From NCBI GenBank assembly GCA_002413785.1, contig DHXR01000048.1, positions 1 to 36,608 on the forward strand: a DNA stretch of 36,608 bases, given 5' to 3'. Position 1 is the stretch's first letter. Every line of letters begins with the position of its first letter. A program made the position numbers and the translations under genes. The stretch comes from Mucilaginibacter sp. UBA5151. GTDB taxonomy: Bacteria > Bacteroidota > Bacteroidia > Sphingobacteriales > Sphingobacteriaceae. Positions 1 to 7,607 of this stretch are shown piece after piece. The notes beneath the pieces were generated by a model. It was not told where the DNA came from, ran no database searches, and saw only the letters and a list, made by a program, of their open reading frames with translations.

Positions 1-615
1 ATAACCGAAAAACAAGCTATCCCGTATTTTTTTAATCTTATTGATAAAAAGTAAGTCCGACAGGCTCCTGGTGGGATGGTCTAAAACATCTTTGAATTCA
101 GCCAAAATTTTATCTTTTGTTTGAATTGCAATTTGTTTAAACTTTTCCGTTCTAATTTGCATTACTTCTTCGTAACGATCTATTAAAAATGCGCTTGACC
201 TAACTTCAACACCTGCCACAGCTCTTTTTGCATAGTCGGTTATTTGATAATGGGGAATTTGGCTAATGTCGTATCCTAAGTATTCGTTAAAATCTGATTT
301 TTTAAAAATAAGAAGGTCGGGTCTTTTGCCAATTGTGTCAAGTTCAGTTTGGAAGTCCCGGTAAAAAGAATCAAACCCATCTTCACCAGCCACTAAATCA
401 TCAGATTTACCATACTTTATTGCCACATGATTTTTCGAGGTTTCATTTATTGCCCTGGTTATAAGGTTCTCAGCCCAATCTCCCTGTTCCTTATTGGTGA
501 TAAAATTAGAAGAAGCCTGCATAGGTGTTCTTGCCGGATCACATGGTATTCCAAAGTCTACAAGTGAAACCGGTACACTTTTAGTTAATTCTCTGATTCT
601 TTCATAATAACTCAT
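1..615 (-). CDS. Type II restriction endonuclease, AccI-like, N-terminal part (cut by window edge)
   Basis: An open frame runs from ATG at 615 to the window edge without a stop, giving 205 residues of a longer protein. The start reads MSYYERIRELTKSVPVSLVD. A GDWAENLI segment lies near residues 45-52, KYGKSDDLVAGEDGF near 68-81, KRPDLLIF near 97-104 and AGVEVRSSAFLIDRYEE near 134-150. The Asp of RPDLL followed by the Glu of VEVRSS is compatible with a PD-(D/E)XK nuclease core, with Arg where Lys is usual. From memory the pattern resembles AccI-family restriction enzymes (GT/MKAC cutters), but this was not tested by search. The gene lies 89 bases downstream of cysteine desulfurase on the same strand, with no clear promoter in the gap. 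The C-terminus and any partner methyltransferase would be left of the window. I am fairly sure it is coding and less sure of the family. Confidence 0.6.
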   Translation of the reverse strand, partial: MSYYERIRELTKSVPVSLVDFGIPCDPARTPMQASSNFITNKEQGDWAENLITRAINETSKNHVAIKYGKSDDLVAGEDGFDSFYRDFQTELDTIGKRPDLLIFKKSDFNEYLGYDISQIPHYQITDYAKRAVAGVEVRSSAFLIDRYEEVMQIRTEKFKQIAIQTKDKILAEFKDVLDHPTRSLSDLLFINKIKKIRDSLFFGY

Positions 616-704
616 TTATATTGATGGTGTAGAATAAGGATAAATTTAATAAATTTCCTGAAAGAACAATGTAATAAGAAAAAGGGTATATTTAACCAAC
701 CAGA

Positions 705-1841
705 TTAAGCGTTTACCAAACAAAGCTCCCGCAATTTAGCAACAGTATAATCAATCTCTTCTTTGGTATTATATTTTGAGAAAGAGAACCTCACGGAAGG
801 CCTTAACGGATTTGCACCGATAGCCGCAAGCACATGCGAACCTATATCCGTACCCGAACTACAGGCGCTGCCGCCCGAGGCGGAGATCCCGGCGATATCA
901 AGGTTAAATAACAGCATATCGGCCATTTCCATTTCGGGGAAGGAAACATTTAATACGGTATATAAACTTTTATCAGGGTCAATTTCACCGTTAAAATCTA
1001 CGCCGGCCACTTTTTCCCTTAGCTGCTCTATCATATAGGTTTTTAAACCCTGTATGTAGTGCCGGTGTTCCTCCATTTCAGCGTAGGCAATTTCAAGGGC
1101 CTTTGCCAAACCAACTATCCCGTAAAGGTTTTCGGTACCGCCGCGCATATTGCGTTCCTGCGATCCGCCGTAAATCATCGGTTTTATTTTTATTTTATGG
1201 TTTACGTGCAAAAAGCCAACACCTTTAGGGCCATGCAATTTATGTGCTGCACATACCATAAAGTGTATTTTAAGTTTACTGAGGTCGTGTGCATAATGCC
1301 CCATGGCTTGCACGGTATCGCAGTGAAAAATGGCATTATATTGTTCGCAAAGGTCGCCAGCACGGGCAATATCCGTTAAGGTGCCTATCTCATTGTTGGC
1401 ATGCATTAACGACACAAAGCTTCGGGTATTATTTTGTAAAAGCGCTTCCAGATGCCCGTAATCAATGTTCCCTTTGCTGTCAACATCAACAAAACTTAGC
1501 TTAATGGCCCCTGCTTTTTCCATTGCTTCGAGCGTATGAATCACCGCATGGTGCTCCAGGCGGCTGGTAATGGCATGTTGTATATTGTTGTCAGCAATCC
1601 CGCAGCGGATAGCCGTATTATCGGCTTCCGTTCCGCCGCTGGTAAAAAATATCTCTGCGGGTGATGTGTGCAATAAGCCCGCTACTGTTTTGCGCGCCTT
1701 TTCTATTAATGTCCTTGATTCCCTGCCATGCCCGTGAATGGACGATGGATTGCCATAATTGGTTTCCATCACCTTATACATTGTTTGCAGCACTTCCGGG
1801 TCGAGTGGGGTGGTGGCAGCATTATCAAAATAAACACGCAT
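705..1841 (-). CDS. Cysteine desulfurase (NifS/IscS-type, PLP-dependent)
   Basis: This enzyme removes sulfur from cysteine for Fe-S cluster and tRNA thiolation, leaving alanine, in the cytosol. The protein opens with MRVYFDNAATTPLDPEV, the classic NifS start. PLP-site features are the stacking His in SRLEHHAV (about residue 97), Asp175 in FHCDTVQ, and the Schiff-base lysine at about 201 in AAHKLHGPKG. The catalytic cysteine is at about 327 in GGSACSSG. Length (378 residues) is normal for group I desulfurases. A longer frame starts two codons upstream at a TTG (1847); the ATG at 1841 fits the family better. It follows glmM on the same strand across a word-array palindrome and may be co-transcribed with it. 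No scaffold (iscU) or other isc/suf gene is adjacent. Confidence 0.95.
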   Translation of the reverse strand: MRVYFDNAATTPLDPEVLQTMYKVMETNYGNPSSIHGHGRESRTLIEKARKTVAGLLHTSPAEIFFTSGGTEADNTAIRCGIADNNIQHAITSRLEHHAVIHTLEAMEKAGAIKLSFVDVDSKGNIDYGHLEALLQNNTRSFVSLMHANNEIGTLTDIARAGDLCEQYNAIFHCDTVQAMGHYAHDLSKLKIHFMVCAAHKLHGPKGVGFLHVNHKIKIKPMIYGGSQERNMRGGTENLYGIVGLAKALEIAYAEMEEHRHYIQGLKTYMIEQLREKVAGVDFNGEIDPDKSLYTVLNVSFPEMEMADMLLFNLDIAGISASGGSACSSGTDIGSHVLAAIGANPLRPSVRFSFSKYNTKEEIDYTVAKLRELCLVNA

Positions 1842-1847
1842 GGGCAA

Positions 1848-1961
1848 TTAGTGAATTGTTGAATTAGTGAATTTTTGAATTAGTGATTTAGTAATTTCTG
1901 TTAATGCACAATTGAACGCAGCTTGATTCAATAATTCACTAAATCACTAATTCAATAATTA
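1848..1961. repeat. Word-array palindrome (GAATTAGTG words)
   Basis: The gap between glmM and cysteine desulfurase is filled by an imperfect inverted repeat. The left arm (about 1848-1893) repeats GAATTAGTGAATT-like words. The right arm (about 1926-1961) carries the reverse complement. The core GAATTAGTGATTTAGT at 1877-1892 pairs exactly with 1938-1953. The loop is about 45 bases. Transcribed RNA could fold into a long AT-rich hairpin. Confidence 0.85.
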
Positions 1962-1962
1962 T

Positions 1963-3351
1963 TTACTTTACCTGTAATATCTCTTTTATATCGGCAATTA
2001 TCTTATTAGCCAAGCTGTTTGCTACAGTTTCTGAATTTCCTTCCGAGTAAATACGGATGATTTGCTCGGTATTTGACTTGCGCAAATGTACCCATTCTTT
2101 GTCGAATTCTATTTTTAAGCCGTCAATGGTAGTGTGGGGCTGGTTTTTGTATTTCTCTTCAACCTTAAGCAGCAGCGCATCAATATCCATTTCGGGGGTT
2201 AAGGTTATTTTGTTTTTTGAAATAAAATAACCAGGATAAGAACTCCTTAAAACCGAAACAGGCTTGCCATACTTTGCCAGATGGGTTAAAAATAAGGCTA
2301 TGCCCACTAAAGCGTCCCTGCCGTAATGCAGTTCGGGATAAATGACGCCGCCGTTACCTTCGCCGCCAATAACCGCGTGCACTTCCTTCATCTTGTTCAC
2401 CACATTTACTTCACCCACGGCTGCAGCATGGTATTCGCCGCCCGCTTTTTCGGTAACGTCGCGCAAAGCACGGGTTGACGAAAGGTTTGATACCGTATTG
2501 CCTTTTGTATTTTGCAAAACAAAATCAGCAATGGCAACCAATGTGTATTCTTCGCCGAACATATTGCCATCCTCGCAAACAAAGCACAGGCGGTCCACAT
2601 CCGGGTCAACAGCAATACCCAGATCGGCCCTTTTATTCAATACTTCTTTTGATAATGCGGTAAGATTTTCCGGCAACGGTTCCGGGTTGTGCGGAAAATT
2701 CCCGTCGGGCTCACAAAACAATTCAAAAACCGTTTTTACCCCAAGCGCTTTCAGCAAAGCCGGAACAAATATTCCCCCGGTTGAATTAACGCAGTCGATA
2801 GCTATTTTAAAATCGGCTTTGGCAATGGCGTCAACGTCAACCAAAGGCAAAGCCAGTATCCTGTCAATATGCTTTTGCAAATAGTTTTCGTCGCTGTTTA
2901 CCTTGCCCAGGTCGTTAACATCGGCATATTTAAAATCGCCGTTTTCGGCAATTTCCAGTACAGCTTTTCCCTCATCATCAGTTATAAATTCACCGTCCGC
3001 ATTTAATAATTTAAGCGCGTTCCATTGTTTTGGGTTGTGGCTGGCCGTGAGTATGATCCCGCCGGCGGCCTTTTCGGCTGGTACGGCAACTTCAACTGTT
3101 GGTGTTGTGGATAAGCCAAGGTCTATTACATCAATCCCCAGTCCTTGAAGGGTGCCGATAACCAGGCTGTTAACCATGCTGCCCGAAATACGTGCATCGC
3201 GGCCCAGCACAATTTTTTTGATCCCGGTTTTATTAACTGCCCAGGTGCCATAAGCTGAAGTGAATTTTACTATATCTAAAGGCGTTAAACCCTCACCAAC
3301 GGTACCGCCTATGGTACCCCTGATACCCGAAATTGATTTTATTAATGTCAA
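1963..3351 (-). CDS. glmM: Phosphoglucosamine mutase (alpha-D-phosphohexomutase family)
   Basis: It probably converts glucosamine-6-phosphate to glucosamine-1-phosphate for UDP-GlcNAc, peptidoglycan and LPS. All phosphohexomutase loops are present: the active-site serine loop TASHNP (Ser104), the metal loop DPDVDRL (249-255), the sugar-binding loop GGEGNGGV (329-336) and the phosphate-binding loop RKSNTEQ (424-430). Length is 462 residues. The start codon is TTG at 3351: the family start MTLIKSISGIRGTIGG aligns exactly with it, and no in-frame ATG lies nearby. A good promoter sits just upstream, at 3371-3398. Phosphomannomutase activity is possible in this family; GlmM is favoured because the N-terminus and overall length match the usual Bacteroidota GlmM. 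Confidence 0.9.
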   Translation of the reverse strand: MTLIKSISGIRGTIGGTVGEGLTPLDIVKFTSAYGTWAVNKTGIKKIVLGRDARISGSMVNSLVIGTLQGLGIDVIDLGLSTTPTVEVAVPAEKAAGGIILTASHNPKQWNALKLLNADGEFITDDEGKAVLEIAENGDFKYADVNDLGKVNSDENYLQKHIDRILALPLVDVDAIAKADFKIAIDCVNSTGGIFVPALLKALGVKTVFELFCEPDGNFPHNPEPLPENLTALSKEVLNKRADLGIAVDPDVDRLCFVCEDGNMFGEEYTLVAIADFVLQNTKGNTVSNLSSTRALRDVTEKAGGEYHAAAVGEVNVVNKMKEVHAVIGGEGNGGVIYPELHYGRDALVGIALFLTHLAKYGKPVSVLRSSYPGYFISKNKITLTPEMDIDALLLKVEEKYKNQPHTTIDGLKIEFDKEWVHLRKSNTEQIIRIYSEGNSETVANSLANKIIADIKEILQVK

Positions 3352-3370
3352 AGTGTAAATGTTTGTTCTG

Positions 3371-3398
3371 CAAAAATAAAAATATTTAGGCGATGCAA
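3371..3398 (-). promoter_or_regulatory. Bacteroidota-type promoter for glmM
   Basis: On the minus strand TTG (3398-3396), a 17-base spacer and TATTTTTG (3378-3371) match the Bacteroidota primary-sigma consensus (TTTG/TTG, 17-20 bases, TAnnTTTG). Transcription would start near 3365, leaving a 5' leader of about 14 bases before the TTG start. The upstream element overlaps the first codons of the divergent PAP2 gene. Confidence 0.6.
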
Positions 3399-4055
3399 CG
3401 TATATTTCGTTTTGTTTTAAGCTTCATTTTATTGGCTATATTTGCCACCATCATCATATTATCATCAGCAAACGCAATGCCCGACCAACTTTTACAACTC
3501 GACCGGCATTTATTTTATTTTATTAATCACGACCTGTCAAATCCATTTTTTGACTGGATTATGCCGTATTTGCGTAACCCTAAATGCTGGATCCCACTGT
3601 ACGTTTTTATAATTGGATTTTGTATCTGGAAGTTTAAAAAGCAGGGGATCGTCATCATTATACTGCTGGCGCTGGCAGCCGGCTTTGCTGATTTCACAAG
3701 TGCAAGCATTATAAAACCCCTGGTAAAAAGGGTACGCCCCTGCCGAGACCCGGTAGTTTCGCAAACAGATATAGCCCGAATAAGCTGCGGGACCGGGTAT
3801 AGTTTTCCATCCACACATGCTACAGATCATTTTGCGATGGCTTTTTTCATGATCATGTTGTTTTACAGAAAATGGCGCTGGATCTGGCTATGGGCAATAT
3901 TATGGGCCGCAACAATAAGTTTTGCACAGGTTTATGTTGGGGTGCATTTCCCGATTGATGTAAGCTGCGGGGCTATTTACGGTATTTTTGTAGGATGGTT
4001 ATTTGCTAAGCTATTTGAAAAATTGCAGCCGCAATTTTCTTTCGAAAAATCGTAA
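3393..4055 (+). CDS. PAP2-family membrane phosphatase
   Basis: This is an integral membrane lipid phosphatase of the PAP2/BcrC type, which may dephosphorylate undecaprenyl pyrophosphate or phosphatidyl phosphates. Hydrophobic segments are seen near residues 6-24, 68-82, 86-105, 146-160, 163-182 and 190-207. The three PAP2 motifs are KPLVKRVRP (108-116), FPSTH (138-142, Thr in place of the usual Gly) and AQVYVGVHFPID (178-189). In the third motif the usual Ser-Arg is Ala-Gln, while the catalytic His and Asp are kept. The length of 220 residues is ordinary. It is divergent from glmM, with only 41 bases between the two starts, so the regulatory DNA of the two is shared. The natural substrate cannot be read from the sequence. 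Confidence 0.85.
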   Translation: MQRIFRFVLSFILLAIFATIIILSSANAMPDQLLQLDRHLFYFINHDLSNPFFDWIMPYLRNPKCWIPLYVFIIGFCIWKFKKQGIVIIILLALAAGFADFTSASIIKPLVKRVRPCRDPVVSQTDIARISCGTGYSFPSTHATDHFAMAFFMIMLFYRKWRWIWLWAILWAATISFAQVYVGVHFPIDVSCGAIYGIFVGWLFAKLFEKLQPQFSFEKS

Positions 4056-4061
4056 ATCCAA

Positions 4062-4511
4062 TCACCCTCTTAATTTATCCAGCAGGTCACTTAGTTTTCC
4101 GGCGTCTTCTTCACTGATGTTTTGGCGCAGGAAGTCTCTTGTTATAAACTCCACGTCCATTTTGGATAATACTTCCATTCCTTCATCGCTGATACGGATA
4201 TCCACGGCCCGCCTGTCCTTTTCATTTGTACAACGGGTAACCAGTCCTTTTTGAACCAGGCGGTCAACAATCCGCGAAGCATCCGACATTTTGTCGATCA
4301 TCCGCTCCTTTAACAAATTAACAGTTGCAGGTTTTGGATATTGCCCGCGTAATATTCTCAATATATTAAATTGCTGATAGGTTAGGTTATATTTTTCAAA
4401 TTCGGCCCGTAATAAGTTATTTATCCAACCGTATGTGTATGTAATATTAACTACCGCTTTATGGTAATTATCTTCAAATTTACTGCTTAGTATTTCTTGG
4501 TCTATGTGCAT
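4062..4511 (-). CDS. MarR-family transcriptional regulator
   Basis: This is a 149-residue winged helix-turn-helix repressor or activator that would bind DNA as a dimer. The helix-turn-helix is read in LTYQQFNILRILRG (about 44-57) through PATVNLLKERM and SDASRIVDRLVQKGLV (about 77-92). The wing follows in RCTNEKDRRAVDIRISDEG, where the DxR of the wing (DRRAVDIRI) is typical. The ATG at 4511 has no alternative nearby. It is convergent with the PAP2 gene (6 bases between stops) and is last in the long minus-strand gene run, separated from the DUF5522 gene by a word-array palindrome. No drug-efflux or oxidoreductase target gene is adjacent, so its regulon is unknown. Confidence 0.92.
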   Translation of the reverse strand: MHIDQEILSSKFEDNYHKAVVNITYTYGWINNLLRAEFEKYNLTYQQFNILRILRGQYPKPATVNLLKERMIDKMSDASRIVDRLVQKGLVTRCTNEKDRRAVDIRISDEGMEVLSKMDVEFITRDFLRQNISEEDAGKLSDLLDKLRG

Positions 4512-4583
4512 AATTCGTTTTGCTTACGAGGCAAATTTCCTTATTGATTTCTTAATACCTCTATATAAAAACTATTAAATATT

Positions 4584-4679
4584 TTAACACGGAGATACAA
4601 AGAAGACACGGAGTTCGCTAAGTTTTACTTTATTATTTCTCCGTGGTCTTCGTGTCTTCTTAGTGTTCTCTGTGTTTAA
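4584..4679. repeat. Word-array palindrome (ACACGGAGA words)
   Basis: The left arm at about 4584-4612 reads TTAACACGGAGATACAAAG and then AAGACACGGAG. The right arm at 4639-4679 is its imperfect reverse complement, built from CTCCGTGG, TTCGTGTCTTC and TCTCTGTGTTTAA. The arms are runs of about 8-11 base words on the theme ACACGGAGA. It lies in the gap between marR and the DUF5522 gene and could act as a transcriptional or RNA hairpin. Confidence 0.8.
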
Positions 4680-4734
4680 AAATCAACAATGCTTTCTTTT
4701 ATAAATAAGTTTTTTTTACTGAAACTTCATCGCT

Positions 4735-4890
4735 TTATTTTAGACTAATTTCCTGTTTAGGCTTTTTATAGCCCCATGGACAATGCAGGCATTCATTTTG
4801 GCAGCAATATCCACGTTTTAAATGATATTCTTTTGTAAAAACTAAGTTACCATCTTTATTAATATAGTAATCAATATTTTCTATTAACAT
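4735..4890 (-). CDS. Small Cys-rich protein, DUF5522-like (51 aa)
   Basis: A short gene of 51 codons. It starts MLIENIDYYINKDGNLVFTK and carries a cysteine cluster CCQNECLHCPWGYKKP at residues 29-44. Four cysteines and a histidine in CCxxxCxHCPWG suggest a metal site, perhaps a small zinc or Fe-S knuckle. From memory this matches the DUF5522 family, whose function is unknown. Its ATG (4890-4888) overlaps the TGA stop of the upstream exonuclease gene (TGATG), which indicates translational coupling and argues strongly that it is real. The downstream neighbour is a word-array palindrome, then marR. The coupling suggests a role connected with nucleic-acid processing, but that is inference only. 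Confidence 0.8.
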   Translation of the reverse strand: MLIENIDYYINKDGNLVFTKEYHLKRGYCCQNECLHCPWGYKKPKQEISLK

Positions 4891-5831
4891 CAATTTAACA
4901 GTTTAACAAATATACTATCACCAAAGTATTTTTTCAAATATTTCCCATTTCCATGCAAAGTCCATATTTGGGAGGGTTGTGTATGCTCCACCATTTGCAA
5001 AATATCATTCCAATCCACATGGTCCGATATAAACAGGGTGTCAGTCGCGTTTACCTGTAGGTTTTTCCACCCGGAGGCAAATAAACGTTTTACACCTTTT
5101 GCATTAATATAACTATCGAAAGTAAATGGCGGTACTATATAAACAAACTCTTCCTGGTTTTTCATCAGCTTGCGGCCATAAATTTGGTGTTTGCCTAATG
5201 TAACCCCCATTTTTTCATAGATCGCATTAATGGGCATAATACGGTGATGCACCAATATCTTCTTTTGCGGAGCATAAGTATTTATCAGGTTTATTAACCG
5301 CTGACTTTTACCCAAACCATAGGCGCCCAGCAGTATATTAATTTTTATTGTATTTAGTTTTTCAATTTCAGCGACAGGGTCGGGGTGCAAAACCGCAGGA
5401 TCGGCAAAAGTGCTTTCAGTGATCAATACATCGGTTTTTACCCATTCAATAGGCTCGCAGGTGGCATCAGTTTGCATTTTATAATCGCCGGTGTATAAAT
5501 ATTTTATGCCCATATACTCCATCAGCACCTGTGCCGAACCAAGGATATGACCGGCGGGAATCAGCGTTATAATTACCCCGTTAATGGTAAAAGATGAATT
5601 ATACGGAACGATATTCGACTCCGCGGCCATATTTTTCCCATATCGTAACTGCATAAAGGCATGGGTTGCCCCGGTGCAATAAATTATTTTATTGCCGCTA
5701 ATAGCATGGTCGGCATGCGCGTGTGAAATAACCGCCTTTTTTACAGGTTGTACCGGGTCGATATAAAAATCACCGTATTTACAGTAAAGGCCATCTTTAT
5801 TGAGGGAAACGAAATCTTCTTTTAGGTTCAT
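4890..5831 (-). CDS. Beta-CASP metallo-beta-lactamase exonuclease (ligase-associated DNA repair type)
   Basis: A 313-residue metallo-beta-lactamase fold nuclease. The zinc motif HAHADH is at 37-42. Further metal residues are His95 in AGHILGSAQ and Asp116 in YLYTGDYKMQTD. TDVLITESTFADP (133-145) is the beta-CASP motif A region, and a final HGNGKYLKKYFG lies near the C-terminus. This arrangement is that of the exonuclease that in many bacteria sits beside an ATP-dependent DNA ligase and an Lhr-like helicase. Here no ligase or helicase is next to it; the only coupled gene is the DUF5522 gene. A segment GAYGLGKSQRLINLIN looks like a P-loop but is normal for the family. An RNA-processing role is the main alternative. 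Confidence 0.85.
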   Translation of the reverse strand: MNLKEDFVSLNKDGLYCKYGDFYIDPVQPVKKAVISHAHADHAISGNKIIYCTGATHAFMQLRYGKNMAAESNIVPYNSSFTINGVIITLIPAGHILGSAQVLMEYMGIKYLYTGDYKMQTDATCEPIEWVKTDVLITESTFADPAVLHPDPVAEIEKLNTIKINILLGAYGLGKSQRLINLINTYAPQKKILVHHRIMPINAIYEKMGVTLGKHQIYGRKLMKNQEEFVYIVPPFTFDSYINAKGVKRLFASGWKNLQVNATDTLFISDHVDWNDILQMVEHTQPSQIWTLHGNGKYLKKYFGDSIFVKLLN

Positions 5832-5993
5832 TAGTTCATTGGTTCATTAGTTCATTGGTGGTTTAGCGGGGTTTATTGGTTCGTTGGTTTATTCACGTCA
5901 TCGGAGATCAAGAGTTAAGGGGGGTATTTGATAAATAACCGCCATATTAATGAATAAACACCAATGAACCAGTGAACTAATGAACCAATGAAC
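5828..5993. repeat. Word-array palindrome (GTTCATTG/A words)
   Basis: The left arm (about 5828-5862) is four to five copies of GTTCATTR. The right arm (about 5958-5993) is the reverse complement, ending in ATGAACCAATGAAC. The intervening sequence (about 95 bases) has no frame of note. Both arms enter coding DNA: the left arm begins in the ATG of the exonuclease gene, and the right arm supplies the last codons and the stop of coaE. Confidence 0.85.
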
Positions 5994-6570
5994 AAAACCC
6001 CCTGTGCAATTCCAAAACCTGGGGTATCACCAATTGTGTATCATCATTTATAATAACATAATTGGCTAATTGTGCTTTTTTATCTTCGCTGAACTGGTTG
6101 GCATTGCGTTTTTCTATTTCATCACGTGAGAGACCATCCCTTTGCATTACACGCTGGATCCTCGTTTCTAAAGGGGCCTTTACCATAATCGAATAATCGC
6201 ATGATTTATAAAAATCGCTTTCAAACAATAGCGCCGCTTCTTTTAAAATATAGGGAACGCGGCTAATGTTTTTAACCCAGGCGTCAAAGGCCCTGAAGGT
6301 TGCCGGGTGTACCAATGCATTTAATTTGGCCAATTGCGTAGCATCATTAAAAACGATTGCCGAAATATGTTTCCGGTTTAAGTCGCCGTTTTCAAAATAG
6401 GACTCCTCGCCAAAGGCAGATTTAATATACTTAATGAGTATCTCATCCGTTACCATTACCTTTTTTGCTGCGTCATCGGCATAAAAAACGGGTACTCCCA
6501 GCAACTCAAATATTTTACTTACAGTGGTTTTGCCGCTGCCAATATTCCCGGTCAGGCCAATTTTCAGCAT
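5977..6570 (-). CDS. coaE: Dephospho-CoA kinase
   Basis: It phosphorylates dephospho-CoA, the last step of coenzyme A synthesis, in the cytosol. The 197-residue protein starts MLKIGLTGNIGSGKTTVSKI, with the P-loop GNIGSGKTT at 8-16. FYADDAAKKVM (29-39) is the family's DxD-type CoA-binding segment, and the lid region QRVMQRDGLSRDEIEKRNANQ is at about 140-160. The ATG at 6570 overlaps the TAA of ybbR (TAATG), so the two are translationally coupled, a common arrangement in Bacteroidota. The C-terminal residues CSLVH and the TAG stop are encoded by a GTTCATTG word array, so the end of the protein was set by the repeat. Confidence 0.95.
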   Translation of the reverse strand: MLKIGLTGNIGSGKTTVSKIFELLGVPVFYADDAAKKVMVTDEILIKYIKSAFGEESYFENGDLNRKHISAIVFNDATQLAKLNALVHPATFRAFDAWVKNISRVPYILKEAALLFESDFYKSCDYSIMVKAPLETRIQRVMQRDGLSRDEIEKRNANQFSEDKKAQLANYVIINDDTQLVIPQVLELHRGFCSLVH

Positions 6571-7517
6571 TATTTTTTTATGATAAAATCAATATTTTGC
6601 GGTTCGATCTTTACGATCCGGCAATAGGCAGGTATTTTTGCGATCACAACCGGCAATACTTTATAACCATGCAGGCGCCAAAGATCCAGGTCGGCGGTTG
6701 CTTCAAAAAAATCCTCATCTATCTTCCTGTACTTGTCAAGCGAAGTGATAAAAGTAACCTTAATTTTCTGCGGGAATATCTTCACATCCTCATAGTTGCG
6801 GTTATTGATAACTTTCACAGGAATCTCTAAAACTTTCTCGGTAAATTCATCAACAGGTATGGTTACCTGTACGTTTTTTGGATATACATTTAAGTTGCCT
6901 TCTTTAACGGCCTGTAAATTTACCAGGGCAGTAACGGTTTCGTCCACACTATCCATCTTTAAGGTGTCCGAAGGCCATTCTGTAATTTTATCAATAACAT
7001 TTGAAGGGCCGTTAATGATAACGTAAGCCGGTTTAATGGTAATATTATCCGACTGAAAAAATTGGTGTCCGTATTTTATGGCTGTTATTAATTTTACCGG
7101 GATCCTTTTTACCTTGCGGTTAGAGAAATCAAAATAAAGGGTATCCGGGTTAAATGTGCTTATTTGCTGACCGTTACCTCTTTTATTGTTGATCTGGTTT
7201 ATTTGCGAACTTAAAACCACATAGCTTTTGTTTTCAAGCGAACTCAGGTCAACGCTGATATGATTGTTCCCGGAGCTGATTTTCGAAAAAAGCATATCCC
7301 AGCCGGTTCCGTTAACCGTAGCATTTACCGTATCAGACTGCAGGGAGTGGAATGCGCGGCGCTGTGGGGTGTTCCTGAAATCTAAGACTTCCTTAATATT
7401 ATAAGGACTTGGATTTGACAATACCGTAATTATCCAGGCCAGAATTGCAAGCACCAGGCAGGTAAAAAATGCCGATAACCTTCTTCGTTCGGTTGCGGAT
7501 AATTTTAGTATAGCCAT
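6570..7517 (-). CDS. YbbR-domain membrane-anchored protein (CdaR-like)
   Basis: A 315-residue protein with one N-terminal membrane span (about residues 13-35, FFTCLVLAILAWIITVLS) followed by a long extracytoplasmic beta-rich region with YbbR repeats. Examples are FRNTPQRRAF...VNATVNGTGWDML, IPVKLITAIKYGHQF...VIINGPSNVIDKI and VLEIPVKVINNRN...KIKVTFI. In Firmicutes the YbbR protein CdaR regulates the c-di-AMP cyclase CdaA. No cdaA is in this window, so its role here is unproven. It is translationally coupled to coaE and separated from yajC by an AAAGGT palindrome. The N-terminal span and the repeats give good confidence in the family. Confidence 0.85.
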   Translation of the reverse strand: MAILKLSATERRRLSAFFTCLVLAILAWIITVLSNPSPYNIKEVLDFRNTPQRRAFHSLQSDTVNATVNGTGWDMLFSKISSGNNHISVDLSSLENKSYVVLSSQINQINNKRGNGQQISTFNPDTLYFDFSNRKVKRIPVKLITAIKYGHQFFQSDNITIKPAYVIINGPSNVIDKITEWPSDTLKMDSVDETVTALVNLQAVKEGNLNVYPKNVQVTIPVDEFTEKVLEIPVKVINNRNYEDVKIFPQKIKVTFITSLDKYRKIDEDFFEATADLDLWRLHGYKVLPVVIAKIPAYCRIVKIEPQNIDFIIKK

Positions 7518-7520
7518 TTT

Positions 7521-7607
7521 GGAAAGGTTAAAGGTAAAAGGTGAAATGTGAAAGGTAAAGAGTGAACCACTAAAACCTTTTACCTTTCACCTTTTGCCTT
7601 TTACCTT
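7521..7607. repeat. Word-array palindrome (AAAGGTGAAAGG words)
   Basis: The left arm (7521-7561) repeats AAAGGTAAAAGGTGAAA words. The right arm (7574-7607) is their reverse complement (CCTTTTACCTTTCACC). The loop is only about 12 bases, so this is a long potential stem. The right arm ends in the TAA stop of yajC. The same word family occurs at 18480-18567 and 23827-23993. Confidence 0.88.

Noticed and set aside
1..1841. Cysteine desulfurase beside a restriction-like nuclease as a Dnd phosphorothioation system
   Set aside because: The desulfurase is of the general NifS/IscS type next to glmM, no dndB-E genes are visible, and the nuclease resembles a type II enzyme.
1848..1961. Tandem words such as GAATTAGTG read as a CRISPR array
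   Set aside because: The words are 7-11 bases, contiguous and inverted between arms. There are no spacers of uniform length and no cas genes.
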